From Piscicola geometra (Eukaryota > Annelida > Clitellata > Hirudinida > Piscicolidae): a stretch of DNA of 64,000 bases. The notes beneath the pieces were generated by a model, which ran no database searches, had not been told where the DNA came from, and saw only the letters and a list, made by a program, of their open reading frames with translations. A program made the position numbers and the translations under genes. The stretch lies in assembly GCA_943735955.1 (NCBI GenBank), contig OX030969.1:5451624-5515623 (forward strand), read 5' to 3'. Shown here piece by piece: positions 53,051-64,000 of the stretch. Numbering within the stretch: position 1 is the first letter of the stretch; every line of letters begins with the position of its first letter.

Positions 53051-56000
53051 TCTATAATATTACTAGTAAAACATTTTGCTGATGACTTTTATTGCTCTGA
53101 ACAAAAATATAAAGCTAAAACTTTTTATTAAACAATTTAGCATAATATTTCTAAATTTTTATAATATTTTTTAGTTAAATAAAGTGGTTTCACCTATTTT
53201 TTGGGATTATGATGGAATCGGTAATTGTTTATGTATATAAATAGGAATAACAATTGAATACGGACTCTGAGTTTATATTATATTCAGGTTTTGCTTTCGA
53301 AATTGATTTCCATAAAACATTTAATTACGTAGAATCACTCTACTAAATGGAACCATATTTTGAGAAAAATTATTACGAAATTGATCTTATTGAATTTTTA
53401 AATTTATTCAATAGTAAAGACTCTTTAGAAATGTGTAAAATTCTCATAATTAGAGCTTGACGAACAACATAAATTAAAATTCAACTATTCATATCTGACA
53501 AGTATAATTCAGTCAAGACTTGAGTATCCATATTCAAATAATCAACAAGATGATTATATCAAACTTCCATGAAAATAGAATGATGTTGGTACATTTTCAC
53601 AACTTTAAAATTAAAAGTGCTAATGGTTTAAGAATTGATTGCCATAGATTCCAAAAGCATTCATAGTCTATATTAGAAAATGAATAGTCATCAATGCATA
53701 GAGAAAAATCATCCCCCATCACTATCATCTTCTTAGCAGTCAAATAGCTGTTTTTTTCAGTCTGATCACCGATGACCACAACACAACAAAAAGAAAAACT
53801 GCAGCACTAAAAATAGCAGTCTTTTCAAAAACAAAAATGCAATCATAACATTGAATGGACGAAACAACCTTCAGCACCAGTACCAAGAGAATTGAAGGAT
53901 GGCTGCAGTGAAAAAAGAAAAACAGATCACAGCAACTTCATTCTTTGCAAGATCCTCTTCGGCTCCTTCATTCTCACCTTCAACACCAGTACCAAAAGGA
54001 TCCAGAAAGACGCTTTTGTAGGAATGAAGATGCTGTATTAGGAATGATGATTCTGTGGTTATGTTGAAGATGATGGTGATGTGGGTGAGGTTAGAAGTGA
54101 GGATTGGTTTTTAAAATTATTAAGGTTATTTGATTTGATTAGATATATAAATATATTATTCAAGAATTTATTGAAAAGTGTTTTAGAAATTATAAAAAAA
54201 CTTGACATTTTTTACATAAACTTTATTATTCAAATAGATTGTATTAGATAGTAATCAACCTTCTATATCATTTTTTTTTCACCCTTGGCAAATAAGATTT
54301 ATGTTAATGTAAACGTTTATACATTATTAATTTGAATAGATTTTCAATATTGTCACTCTAAATTTATTTAGATTTTCTTTAAAATATAAATTCACTATTC
54401 TTCTTTGCCATATCTAAATATTGGGGACTTAGGCTTGTGTGATATTTAATTATAAAGACACTGCTCTCTTCATTGGTTTAGTAAAACTTACATGAAAACG
54501 TTCTCTTAATTTTGTTACCATTCTTTATGTAAAAAAGGATTTAGTTTTTTTATTGAGAACTTTCAGAAACAAAACCAACACCTGGTAAAAGATGGTATAT
54601 AACTTATAATATAAGGCAGCAAAAATTTTGTTTTATTGAAATGATTTTATTCAATGTTATTTCAATCATATAATAATGAAGTTTAAAACAAATAAAATAA
54701 TTCACCTCCACTCAATATGGAAGAAATAGTGCATTCTTTGTTGAGCAAAAAGAGAGTGAAAATTTTTGGGTTGACTTTGAAGCTGGGTTCTGGTATAGGG
54801 CAGTGGACAGGTTCTAAAAAAGAGACTATGGGAAAAAAAATATTGGTATATTATAATTCAATGCTGGTATATTATAATTTGATATTGTTAATTATAAATT
54901 TAAATTATGAATTAGGAGGTTAAAAACATTAAAAGGCGAAGATTTTTTTTTTTTTTGTCAAACCGGGAAATTTATCTAATTATTTTTTTTTATTAACCAG
55001 GGCTTTAATCCGCGGAGTCATTATCCGCCGGGGTTTTGATTCGCGGGGATTTTATCGAACGGGGCACTTGTCCGCCAACCGTTTTTAGGCGGTTTCTTCA
55101 GGTTGATAGGCTTTGGTGGCATGTAGTCGTTGATTCAAAAAGATGTGTGTAATTGTGATTGGAGTGGGTTATTGTGGATCTTAATTAGTTGGACATTTTA
55201 ACTCATGATGTAGTATCAATACAGTTATACCGAACGGACTACCGATTCATTAAATTTAATTTTTGGTAACCAAATGTCTGCGACGAATTGTCCGGACATC
55301 CATTTCAATGACACAAGAAGAAACACAAGAAAAGAAAAAGAACCTAGCCTTAAAGATCGATCGATCGATTGATCCATCCATCCATCCATCCATCCATCCA
55401 TCCATCCATTCATCCATCCAACCAGCCATCCAACCATCCATCCATCCATCCACAGAACCATCATTCCAACTACAGCATCATCCTTTCCACAAAAGCATCT
55501 TTCTGGATCCTTTTGGCACTGGTGTTGAGGGTGAGACTGGGGATGCAGAAGAGAACCTTGGCAAGACTGAAGTTGTTGTGATCACTTTTTTTCTGCTGCA
55601 GCCTCAGCAGAACTTGCTGAATTCTCTTGGCACTGGTGCTGACAGTGTGACAAGAGGTGCAGAAGAGGAATTTGCAAAACTAATAGTTTTGTTGTTGCAG
55701 TTTTTCCCTTTGTTGTTGCTGAGGCCATCTCCGATCAGACTGAGAAGGAGCACCCTAGGAGAGTATGATGATGCTAAACAAAAAGACTTGAGATACTGAT
55801 GATGATGATAATGATACTGATGGTAGATGATTTCTACTTGCATGGATGACTATTTTGATTCTAATGAAGACTCTGGTAATGATACATTTTATTGAATGCT
55901 TTTGGAATCAATGGCACTTACCATCCTTACGCTTTCACCACTAAAACTATACATTATAATGTTGTAAGATACCATACCACTATCATTATATTTGTATATA

Positions 56001-56550
56001 CTCAAAACTTCATTTTGTTAACTATTTGAATATGGAATAAATTTGTATTGTGAAAAAACTTTTGTCCTAGCTGAATGATTGAATTTTTTTAATTTTTGAA
56101 ACTTCTCATAGAAGATTCATGTTTTTAAAAATAATATAATAAACTTTATATTTAAGAATACAGATGAGTTTTCATGAGCCTTTTTGGAATTTCTCAAGAT
56201 TATTCAATACTGTTTTTTTCAATAAAATGATTTTCCTTATAAATGTTTTCTAAATATGATTCTATTTTACCGATTAAAAATGTTTTTTTTATTAGAAAAT
56301 TAATTAATTTTGAATGTAAAAGCAAAATATTATTTCAGTGATTCAATTTATTATTTTTTTACCTTTATACATTAAAAATCTATTTATATTTAATTAATCC
56401 TTTTATTTATACATGCTTATATTAATCCGTTCTTTTAGTAATAGGACCTTAAGGATTAGATGTAGTCTTTTCCATTCAGAATGTTTATATTTACAATGAC
56501 CGTATCTATTTTTAAACGACGTGTGCAAATAATTTTTATGTGAATAATTT
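53051..56550. other. intergenic, AT-rich, with inverted and simple repeats
   Basis: Holds an inverted pair, 53770-54020 against 55480-55700 (CTTCAGCACCAGTACCAAGA; CTCTTGGCACTGGTGCTGA), (CATC)n at 55372-55455, and a G+C-rich patch at 54995-55085 (AATCCGCGGAGTCATTATCC, GGGGCACTTGTCCGCC) that looks like a transposon end. A short ORF at 54717-54923 and one at 55263-55799 have no recognised domain; the latter overlaps the repeats. I see no supported gene. Confidence 0.5.
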
Positions 56551-56559
56551 TAAATTTAA

Positions 56560-58320
56560 TGTGAACAGATTTGACATTACTGAGTAGAATTATTATTAAT
56601 TACTCAAAAAATTATTCATAAAAGAAGTAAAGAAGCCTTATTTATTGTTCATTTTACGATATATCTCGCCTCAGATAGTTTGCCAAAATATATACCAGAT
56701 TTGACATTACTGAGTAAAATTATTATTAATTACACAAAAAATTATTCGTAAAAGAAGTAAAAAAGCCTAATTTATTGTTCATTTTACGATATATCTCGCC
56801 TCAGATAGTTTGCCGAAATATATATCGTGAACTATCATATAACTTTTAAAAAAATGTGAAAAAAGAAGTAAAAGAAGCCTCAGTTATTGTTCATTTTACG
56901 AAATATCTCGCCTCGGATAGTTGGTTTCTAACAATAACAAGAAGCGGCCATATTATTTTAGATTTCGGCAGGTTTACTTTGGAAATCGTACTCATAATTT
57001 ATGCAAATGAGATTAACGATTGACCTAGACAAATTTCCAATGTTTAAATCGCTGTATGGTAATAAAACGGTATTGCTAACAGGCAAAATAAAATACTTTA
57101 AATTAATAAGATTTTTTTCTCACATTAGTTTAGTTTAGAGAGTTAAAAACTACGCAGATCTTTTGACTTATTTTTATGTGAATAATTTTAATTTTAATGT
57201 GAACAGATTTGACATTACTGAGTAAAATTATTATTAATTACTCAAAAAAGTATTCATAAAAGAAGTAAAGAAGCCTAATTTATTGTTCATTTTACGATAT
57301 ATCTCGCCTCAGATAGTTTGCCGAAATATATACCAGATTTGACATTACTGAGTAAAATTATTATTATTTGCTCAGAAAATTACTCGTAAAAGAAGTTAAG
57401 AAGCCTCATTTATTGTTCATTTTACGATATATCTCGCCTCAGATAGTTTGCCGAAATATATATCGTGAACTATCATATAACTTTTTAAAAAAGTATGTAA
57501 AAAAAGAAGTAAAAGAAGTCTCAGTTATTGTTCATTTTACGATATATCTCGCCTCGGATAGTTTGCCGAAATGGGATACTTTGGAAATTGTACTCGGAAG
57601 CATAGACATAGCAATACAAAAACAGCTGATGGCAATGTTTATTTATTTCTTGAATCAGCTGATTGTTGGTTTCTAACAATAACAAGAAGCGGCTTGTTAT
57701 TTTAGATTTCGGCAAACTATCCGAGGCGAGATATATCGTAAAATGAACAATAACTGAGACTTCTTTTACTTCATTTTTTTTTATACATATTTTGTAAAAA
57801 GTTATATGATAGTTCACGATATATATTTCGGCAAACTATCTGAGGCGAGATATATCGTAAAATGAACAATAAATGAGGCTTCTTTACTTCTTTTACGAAT
57901 ACTTTTTTGAGTAATTAATAATAATTTTACTCAGTAATGTCAAATCTGTTCACATTAAAATTAAAATTATTCACATAAAAATAATTCAAAAGATCTGCGT
58001 GGTTTTTAACTCTCTAAACTAAACTAATAGGAGAAAAAAATCTTATTAATTTAAAGTATTTTATTTTGGCTGTTAGCAAACCGTTTTATTACCATACAGC
58101 GATTTAAACATAGGAAATTTGTCTATTTCAATCATTAATCTCATTTGCATAAATTATGAGTACGATTTCCAAAGTAAACCTGCCGAAATCTAAAATAATA
58201 TGGCCGCTTCTTGTTATTGTTAGAAACCAACAATCAGCTGATTCAAGAAATAAATAAACATTGCCATCAGCTGTTTTTATATTGCTATGTCTATGCTTCC
58301 GAGTACGATTTCCAATGTAT
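56560..58320. mobile_element. foldback element, nested long palindrome
   Basis: Arms of about 400 bp, 56931-57330 and 57829-58231, are inverted copies of each other (GCGGCCATATTATTTTAGATTTCGGCAG...; ...CTGCCGAAATCTAAAATAATATGGCCGC). Inside is a second inverted pair around 57395-57555 and 57700-57835. TTCATTTTACGATATATCTC recurs at least five times in direct orientation and twice inverted. No transposase ORF. Fragments lie at 40285-40400 and 52850-53050. Confidence 0.85.
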
Positions 58321-58525
58321 CCCATCTAAAATTATCTCAAAGTTTTTATGATGAAATAGGAATAATCACACGTTTACTTTTCAACTTTCCGTCTCTCTTT
58401 ATATACTGAAGCCGGCTTCAGCGCGAAATATTTCAAACATATGTATATATACATTAATAATAATAATAATAATGATAATAATAATAAAATTCATTTATAT
58501 AGCGCTAAGGCACGCAACAGAAGCG
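58321..58525. repeat. BTB upstream-like repeat and SINE-like end
   Basis: 58340-58440 matches 36965-37085 (CTTTATATACTGAAGCCGGC). A (TAA)n run at 58463-58490 is followed by TTTATATAGCGCTAAGGCACGC, similar to 32579-32600. Confidence 0.6.
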
Positions 58526-58775
58526 CTAGAGGTCGGACCGGGTACCCGATCTGACCGGTACCCGCGGGATTCTCGCGGAAACGGAAATTAAAATTAATTT
58601 CGGGACGGGAAACGTCGGGAACCGGGAATAGGTTTTCGGGACGGGAAACGTCGGGAACCGGGAATAGGTTTTCGGGACGGGAACGGGAATCAACATTCAA
58701 ATCGGGAACGGGAAAAAACGAGAACGGGAATCAACTTTTAAATCGGGAACGGGTAAAACGGGAATAAAAGTTATT
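58526..58775. repeat. hAT left end with CGGGA-type repeats
   Basis: TAGAGGTCGGACCGGGTACCCG starts the block, followed by CGGGACGGGAAACGTCGGGAAC units (two exact 39-bp copies at 58600-58680). With the right end near 60585-60597 this would bound a hAT-type element of about 2.07 kb that contains LINE-B copy 2. Confidence 0.6.
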
Positions 58776-59134
58776 GGGATTGGATTCTTTAACAATGATT
58801 TTTCAACAAACATATAAGTATGGAAATTTCTATTTCATCGATACTCTGTACTTAAAAAAAGTATTAAAAGCAATAGAAATGTATAACGAAGCCACCATTG
58901 CCAATGTCAAAATCTTCAACACTAAATTTGTAGTTGTTATGGCGAGTCCAAATATTAGGGAGATTAGAAAAAATGGGTGATGATGAAAACTTGTCAGATG
59001 AAATCAAAATGGCCAGTTATGTTATTTATATTATATAAATTAATACTTTGAATTTGAGTGATTAATTTCCAAATGATTGCTCAGTTGATCATTTCGACAA
59101 ATGAAAAAATTCTCATTGATCTTATTCATCAATC

Positions 59135-59845
59135 AATCAATCAATCACTAATGATTTGTATAGCGCCCTTTACTAAGTGAACAAAAGCGCTCAGTCATCA
59201 CGTCTCGAACAAGTACGTCTTCAGGCCTCGACGGAAAATTATGAGTGACTTAGTTGAAGTTAAAGAAGAAAGTAAAGAATTCCATTAAAGAGGACCACAG
59301 TAAGAAAAAGAACGTTTAGCAAAAGAGTGTTTAACTGGAAAACAAAAAGAACGCTTAAAGGAAGATAATCTTAGACCAGATTTAGGAGGTTGTTTAAATC
59401 ATATAATTAGATTTTTAAGATAACTTGGAGCATTACATTTTTGAATTTTAAACATATTTAGGCATATTTTAAAAGTCACTCTAGATCTCAAACGTAACCA
59501 ATGTAACAAACGAAGATGAGGAGAAATGTGAGAAAACTTAGGAGCACGAGCAACAAGACGAGCAGCACAGTATATTTTTTTAGAGGCTTTATTTAGAAGA
59601 GCTAAAGTAGTATCAGGGAGGCCATAGTAAAGAGAGTTGCAATAATCAATCTTGGAGAGAACTAGAGAACTATTGTCATATGGCAGCATGTCTGTTGCAT
59701 CCCCAGTATGAAAGAATAATATGAAAAAAGTTTGAGATAGAAAATGAATAAATACCAAGACTTTCATTAGAGAAAATTTAATTCTATTTTGTAAAGCCAG
59801 ACCAAGCTGCAGTGCCGTTGAGAAAAAAAACAAATGATGGCTATT
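59135..59845 (-). mobile_element. LINE-B copy 2, 3' fragment
   Basis: Minus-strand ORF 59833-59399 reads the LINE-B RT C-terminal region in one frame (VLSKIDYCNSLYYGLPDTTL, LRLRSRVTFKICLNMFK). The last part and 3' end (GGGCGCTATACAAATC near 59157-59168) are shifted. (AATC)n tail at 59130-59146. Confidence 0.8.
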
Positions 59846-59934
59846 TAGACCTACTATGTTTGTTTTTATAACGTAAAAAATTATAATAAAATTATTATAC
59901 TATCAAATTATACGAATGATTATTTATTTGCAGT

Positions 59935-60302
59935 TGTGGAGAATAAGAATGTTGTCAAAAAACATATTTCTATCATTATTGAAGAATTAATATTAATGAG
60001 CGAAGATAAAAACTCAGAAGAGGATGAATTGTCCAAATACTCACAATTACGTCCCAACAAAATGGAAGATTATAAAGATGTTTTATTGGAGTAAAATGAA
60101 TAATTTTCCAATACTACAAGAAGAAGCCAAAATTTTGTTTAGTATACCTGCAAGTTATATTCCCTGTAAACGGAATTTTTCAACATGTGGTCGTTTAACT
60201 TCAGACCCAAAATCATCTCATTTGAAAGCTAAAACTTTTGACGGTTTAACCCGTGTGAAAAGCAATAAAGACTTGATTGAATTACTCAAAAACAATGACT
60301 AA
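59935..60302 (+). pseudogene. hAT transposase C-terminal fragment, copy 2
   Basis: Same dimerisation-domain remnant as copy 1 (FPILQEEAKILFSIPAS, RNFSTCGRLTSDPKS), with a small insertion near 60090. It shares the frame break of copy 1. Confidence 0.75.
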
Positions 60303-60655
60303 CTTCAATACTTTCATTTCAATAAATATTTGAAATTTAAATCGTGTTTTTTTATTTTATTAAAAGAAATATTCTCTGACTTTTAAATAATAAATGTTAA
60401 GAAATGTTGGGACTAGCAAGTTTGGGACCGATGAAAACGGCAGCAAAAATGAATTTTTAAATGAAGTTTCGGGAACGGGTCGGGACCGGGAATCGAGTTG
60501 CGGGAAAGGGGCGGGACGGGAATCAAAATTCTGATGTCCTGTCGGGCACGGGACGGGACCGGGAATGAAAAGTCGTCCATGTCCGACCTCTAATATACAT
60601 TTAAACATGGCACAACATGTTTGAAGAGAAGGAAAAAAAGTGAAACACTCGCCAA

Positions 60656-60855
60656 NNNNNNNNNNNNNNNNNNNNNNNNNNNNNNNNNNNNNNNNNNNNN
60701 NNNNNNNNNNNNNNNNNNNNNNNNNNNNNNNNNNNNNNNNNNNNNNNNNNNNNNNNNNNNNNNNNNNNNNNNNNNNNNNNNNNNNNNNNNNNNNNNNNNN
60801 NNNNNNNNNNNNNNNNNNNNNNNNNNNNNNNNNNNNNNNNNNNNNNNNNNNNNNN
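60656..60855. other. assembly gap, 200 N
   Basis: Exactly 200 unknown bases between two CGCCAA motifs, in the place where copy 1 of the duplicated block reads straight through (50115-50125). It is probably an assembly artefact in a repeat rather than real extra sequence. Confidence 0.99.
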
Positions 60856-61227
60856 CGCCAAAAAGCTGAAATACAATTTCGAGCTTTTTCGTTGTGGTTA
60901 CCTTCCACTCAAAGCTATAAAATAGCATGGGAATTGATGTGGCAGATTAATAACAAGACCACCAAAAGCATACACTTTCGCAAACGTCTCAGATCGAAAT
61001 GTATTCGTTCTCTTGCCTTGGAGAAAGAACAACAAATGTTGAGAATTAGGCACAAGTGTAAATGCTTCGACTTCATGAATTTAATTCAAAACTCTTTTCA
61101 GTCAACTATTTAAACTCTATCTTCTTCACTCTATCAACCCTGGCACCAATTTCCATCATAAGCCCACTCACTTTTCCAGCAGAGTTTCTTTCAACTAAGC
61201 TATCGTCGAGTCGTTGCAGGCGGCAAA

Positions 61228-61228
<1 letters not shown>

Positions 61229-61302
<74 letters not shown>

Positions 61303-61345
61303 CAGTAGTAGTAGTAGTAGTGGTAGTCATAGTAGTAGTAGTTGC
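61229..61345. repeat. (TAG)n microsatellite
   Basis: About 37 TAG units with few variants, intergenic. Confidence 0.95.
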
Positions 61346-61609
61346 CAAACATCGTAAATAAGACAAATATTTTAATATATATTTTAAAAGATTTAAATTA
61401 ATTCATAATGATCAATAATAATAGAGTAAATGTTAATTTTAAAAACTAATAAAGATACAGTATTTTCCAGAAACTTGTTAAATTTCATTTCTAAAAATAA
61501 ATACACATACATAAATTTTTCGTTAAGTAGACAAAAAACATTCAACAAAATTTCTTTTATCGATTTTCCAACCACCAGCTCAATTCCATATCCTAGCATG
61601 AATTCCCAC

Positions 61610-61702
61610 AAAGCCTAGAAATTACACCCTTAATCTCCAAAAACCTAGCCATTACACCCTTAATCTCCAAAAACCTAGACATTACACCCTTAATCTCCAC
61701 AA
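61610..61702. repeat. three-copy 34-bp tandem repeat
   Basis: TAGAAATTACACCCTTAATC and TCCAAAAACCTAGCCATTAC: three nearly identical units just downstream of the CNOT7-like gene, probably in or near its 3' UTR. Confidence 0.85.
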
Positions 61703-61731
61703 AAGATGACCACAACTTCCCCAAAACCCCT

Positions 61732-63882
61732 TCAATTAATACCTTTTCCATTACTCACACCCTCTTTGTCCCCCACATCCACTTCTGCCCCACTGACACC
61801 AGAACTATCATCAGGATTTCCATTCAGCCTACCAGCCCCAGAACTCGCCATTGCAACAACAGCAACATTGCTAGCAACAGCAGTAGTAGTGGTAGTAGTA
61901 GTGGTGGAATTGTTGTTGTTGTTGCTAGTTGCGACAGCATTGTTGCCAACAGTTGTTGTCGTTGCGCTGGAAGATGAGAAACTGTTGTTGTTGTTGTTGT
62001 TACTGTTGTTGTTGTTGTTGAGAAGGAGGTTGGTTTGCGATGAGTTTTGCGACATTCCCGACCCGTTTATGTACGAGGTGCCGAGGCCGTACAGATGACC
62101 GCAGTACTTCACGTCGTCTATGTGGTCTTCGAAGAACATCTGCGTGGTTATGTGTGTGTGTGGTTGCTTGTGTGTGTTTGTGCGTGTGTGTGGTTATGTG
62201 TGTGTTTATGTGTGCTAGTACTTGTATTGCTGCTTATAGAACAATCAAACTATCCCATACAAATCACCAACACCCTTATAACACCCCTTTAATAGCATTA
62301 AACACTAGCATCCCCTCCATACTTACACCCCCACCATCCTCCCAGATCTACCACCCCCAAATTATTCCTCCTTCCCACATCTACCTCACAACCCACACTG
62401 GCACCCCCCCCCCCACCGAACCACCTCCTTCATCTTGAAGAACACCAATCCAGTCAGTAGAGAGTCGCTGCCGGCCTGGTGCTGAGGCCCAAATCGAGGG
62501 ATCTGCGTTAGTGTGGCAAACGGATGAGATTTGGATTTGATGCTTGTGTTGGGGTTAGACTTGATGGTCAAAAACACCTGAAAAACTCACTAAAAAATTA
62601 TTAAAAACGCCCCAAAACATATACAAAAAATCCCCCAAAAATCCATCCTCCCCTCCACTAATCCCCCCCCCCCCCACCATTCCTCACCAACCCCCACCCA
62701 AACTACCTCCAGCTCATCGGCCACCTCCTGCAGACCGCCCTTGAGGTTCTTGCAACTCTTCATCAAGTACTTGACGTCGTATATATTCGGGAAGTAGATG
62801 CGGATCTTCTCGAAGAACTCGCACTCCTCCGCAGGGATCGGAAGCGATGTGAGCACCTTCAGCATGTAGCCGAAGTCGTAGCCGCTGTGTGGCCGGTTGG
62901 TGGAGTGGGTGGTGGAGTGGGTGGTGGGGTGGATGGTGGGGTGGATGGTGGGTGGGTTGGTAGGGTGGGTTGGTGGGGTGGGTTGGTGGGGTGGATGGTG
63001 GGGTGGATGGTGGGGTGGATGGTGGGGTGGATGGTGGGGTGGATGGTGGGGTGGATGGTGGAGTGGATGGTGGGGTGAATGGTGGGGTGGATGGTGGGGT
63101 GAATGGTGGGGTGGATGGTGGGTGGGGTGGATGGTGGGGTGGATGGTGGGGTGGATGGTGGGTGGGTTGGTGGGTGGGTTGGTGGAGTGGGTTGGTGGGG
63201 AGGACGGTGGGGTAGATGGTGGGTGGGTTGGTGGGGTGGATGGTGGGGTGGGTTGGTGGGGTGGGTGGTGGGTGGGTTGGTGGGGTGGATGGTGGGGTGG
63301 ATGGTGGGTGGGTTGGTGGGGTGAATGGTGGGGTGGATGGTGGGGTGGATGGTGGGATGGTTGGTGGGGTGGATGGTAGGGTGGATGGTGGGTGGGTTGG
63401 TGGGGTGGATGGTGGGTGGGTTGGTGGGGTGGATGGTGGGTGGGTTGGTGGAGTGGATGGTGGGGTGGATGGTGGGGTAGATGGTGGGTGGGTTGGTGGA
63501 GTGGATGGTGGATGAGGTGGATGAATGGGTAATGAATGTAGGATGAGTAATGGAAAAATAGATGAAAAATCCAATCCCCAACCATCTTCACCACCACCAG
63601 CAACCACCAACAAATCCAATCCAATCCAAATCCCTTTCATTCATGCATCAAAAACACCCCACCCATCCAACCAATCCAACAAACGCACAATCCATTCATC
63701 CACCCATTCCAAACACACACCTATGGAAGGATATCCACTTGACGTCATACACCAGGATAATCCCTGACGTCATCAAAAGCTCGGCGAACATGAAAGAGTC
63801 GATGCCGTCGGTTTCGTGCTTTTTGAATTGGATGCCGCAAGAGGTCAAGAGGTCAATGGACTCTTTGGCATACATGTCCGAA
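61732..63882 (-). CDS. CNOT7: CAF1/CNOT7-8-type deadenylase, 3' four exons (partial)
   Basis: Catalytic subunit of the CCR4-NOT complex, a DEDD-type 3' exonuclease that shortens mRNA poly(A) tails. Exons: 63882-63721, 62884-62707, 62502-62425, 62139-61732; phases agree and 275 aa are covered. Clear family blocks: SGYDFGYM (third acidic catalytic residue), YDVKYLMKSCKNLKGGLQEV, GPQHQAGSDSLLTG (fourth acidic residue) and MFFEDHIDD.KYCGHLYGLG. The first two catalytic residues (DxE) lie in exons beyond the window. Vertebrate CNOT7 ends about 20-25 residues after YGLG. Here roughly 110 residues follow, rich in Asn, Ser and Thr and ending DKEGVSNGKGIN. Vertebrate CNOT7 and CNOT8 cannot be told apart here. 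Confidence 0.92.
62886..63530. repeat. GGTGGATGGTGG minisatellite in the CNOT7-like intron
   Basis: About 60 units of GGGTGGATGGT/GGGTGGGTTGGT. On the gene strand this is CCACCATCCACCCCACC and leads into the acceptor CGGCCACACAG. Long Pro/Ile/His shadow ORFs on the minus strand are repeat-derived except for the real exon at their end. Confidence 0.95.
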
Positions 63883-63884
63883 CT

Positions 63885-64000
63885 GATGGGTTTGTGGGTT
63901 GGGTGGATGGTTGGGTGGGTAGGTGCGTGGATTGGATGGGCAGGTTGGATGAGTAGGTGCGTGGATTGGATGGGTAGGTGAGTGGTTGGATAAGTGGGTA
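63885..64000. repeat. GGATGGGTAGGTGAGTGGTT repeat at window edge
   Basis: Same class of G/T-rich array, in the next upstream intron of the CNOT7-like gene and cut by the window end. Confidence 0.8.

Larger units (their letters stand above)
59125..61095. repeat. 2 kb duplicated block, copy 2
   Basis: LINE-B copy 2 (59135-59845, minus), hAT transposase fragment copy 2 (59935-60302, plus), CGGGA repeats and right end (60465-60597), then the segment around the assembly gap to 61095. It is parallel to 48330-50372. Confidence 0.85.

Noticed and set aside
62590..63640. Three long Pro/His/Thr-rich minus-strand ORFs
   Set aside because: They are intron minisatellite read-through into the real CNOT7-like exon 62884-62707; splice acceptor and family match define the exon.

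Overview
The window is from an animal nuclear genome. It has multi-exon genes with GT-AG introns, an AT-rich background, many microsatellites and minisatellites, several non-LTR retrotransposons, an LTR retrotransposon, hAT remnants and foldback or TIR elements, plus one 200-base assembly gap (60656-60855). The gene set (MALT1 paracaspase with death, Ig and caspase-like parts, ARMC6, a CAF1/CNOT7-type deadenylase, C2H2 zinc fingers) is metazoan. Long Asn/Thr runs in exons and (TAG)n/(CA)n-rich introns would suit a lophotrochozoan such as a leech-like annelid, but that is only a guess. All gene models were built by hand by joining exons with matching splice phase.

Left third (1-23.3 kb), conserved genes. 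A C2H2 zinc-finger gene on the minus strand (10 exons, 9740 to 215) lies head to head with a complete 17-exon MALT1 paracaspase on the plus strand (10463 to 17845). MALT1 lies tail to tail with a 10-exon ARMC6 on the minus strand (23283 to 18357). The introns are largely simple-sequence arrays, many of which run directly into the splice acceptor.

Middle (23.3-61 kb), accessory and transposon-rich. A minus-strand BTB-domain family occupies three loci plus a fragment. BTB-A (27988-31578) fuses three complete BTB modules in frame, BTB-B (37617-40088) fuses two, BTB-C (51668-52827) has one, and a fragment lies beside an LTR element. Between them are a full-span but decayed LINE (LINE-A, 23.5-26.7 kb) with internally deleted derivatives, a second LINE with an intact C-terminal RT ORF (32.6-33.6 kb), a possible small secreted Cys-rich protein (35.9-36.4 kb), and a 1.3 kb TIR element with minisatellite ends (41.2-42.5 kb). 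Further right are a 4.2 kb Gypsy-like LTR element lacking RT/RNaseH and carrying about 122 copies of a 15-bp repeat (43.0-47.3 kb), a 2 kb block present twice (48.3-50.4 and 59.1-61.1 kb), and a large foldback palindrome (56.6-58.3 kb).

Right end (61-64 kb): the last four exons of a CNOT7/8-type (CAF1) deadenylase on the minus strand. Its 5' exons lie beyond the window, and its C-terminus is replaced by a long Asn/Ser/Thr tail.

The most notable observation is the poly-BTB architecture. Neighbouring BTB units have apparently been spliced into single reading frames because the first exon of each internal unit keeps an in-phase acceptor and has no start codon of its own. Second is the RT-less LTR element with its long 15-bp array, open in five of six frames.
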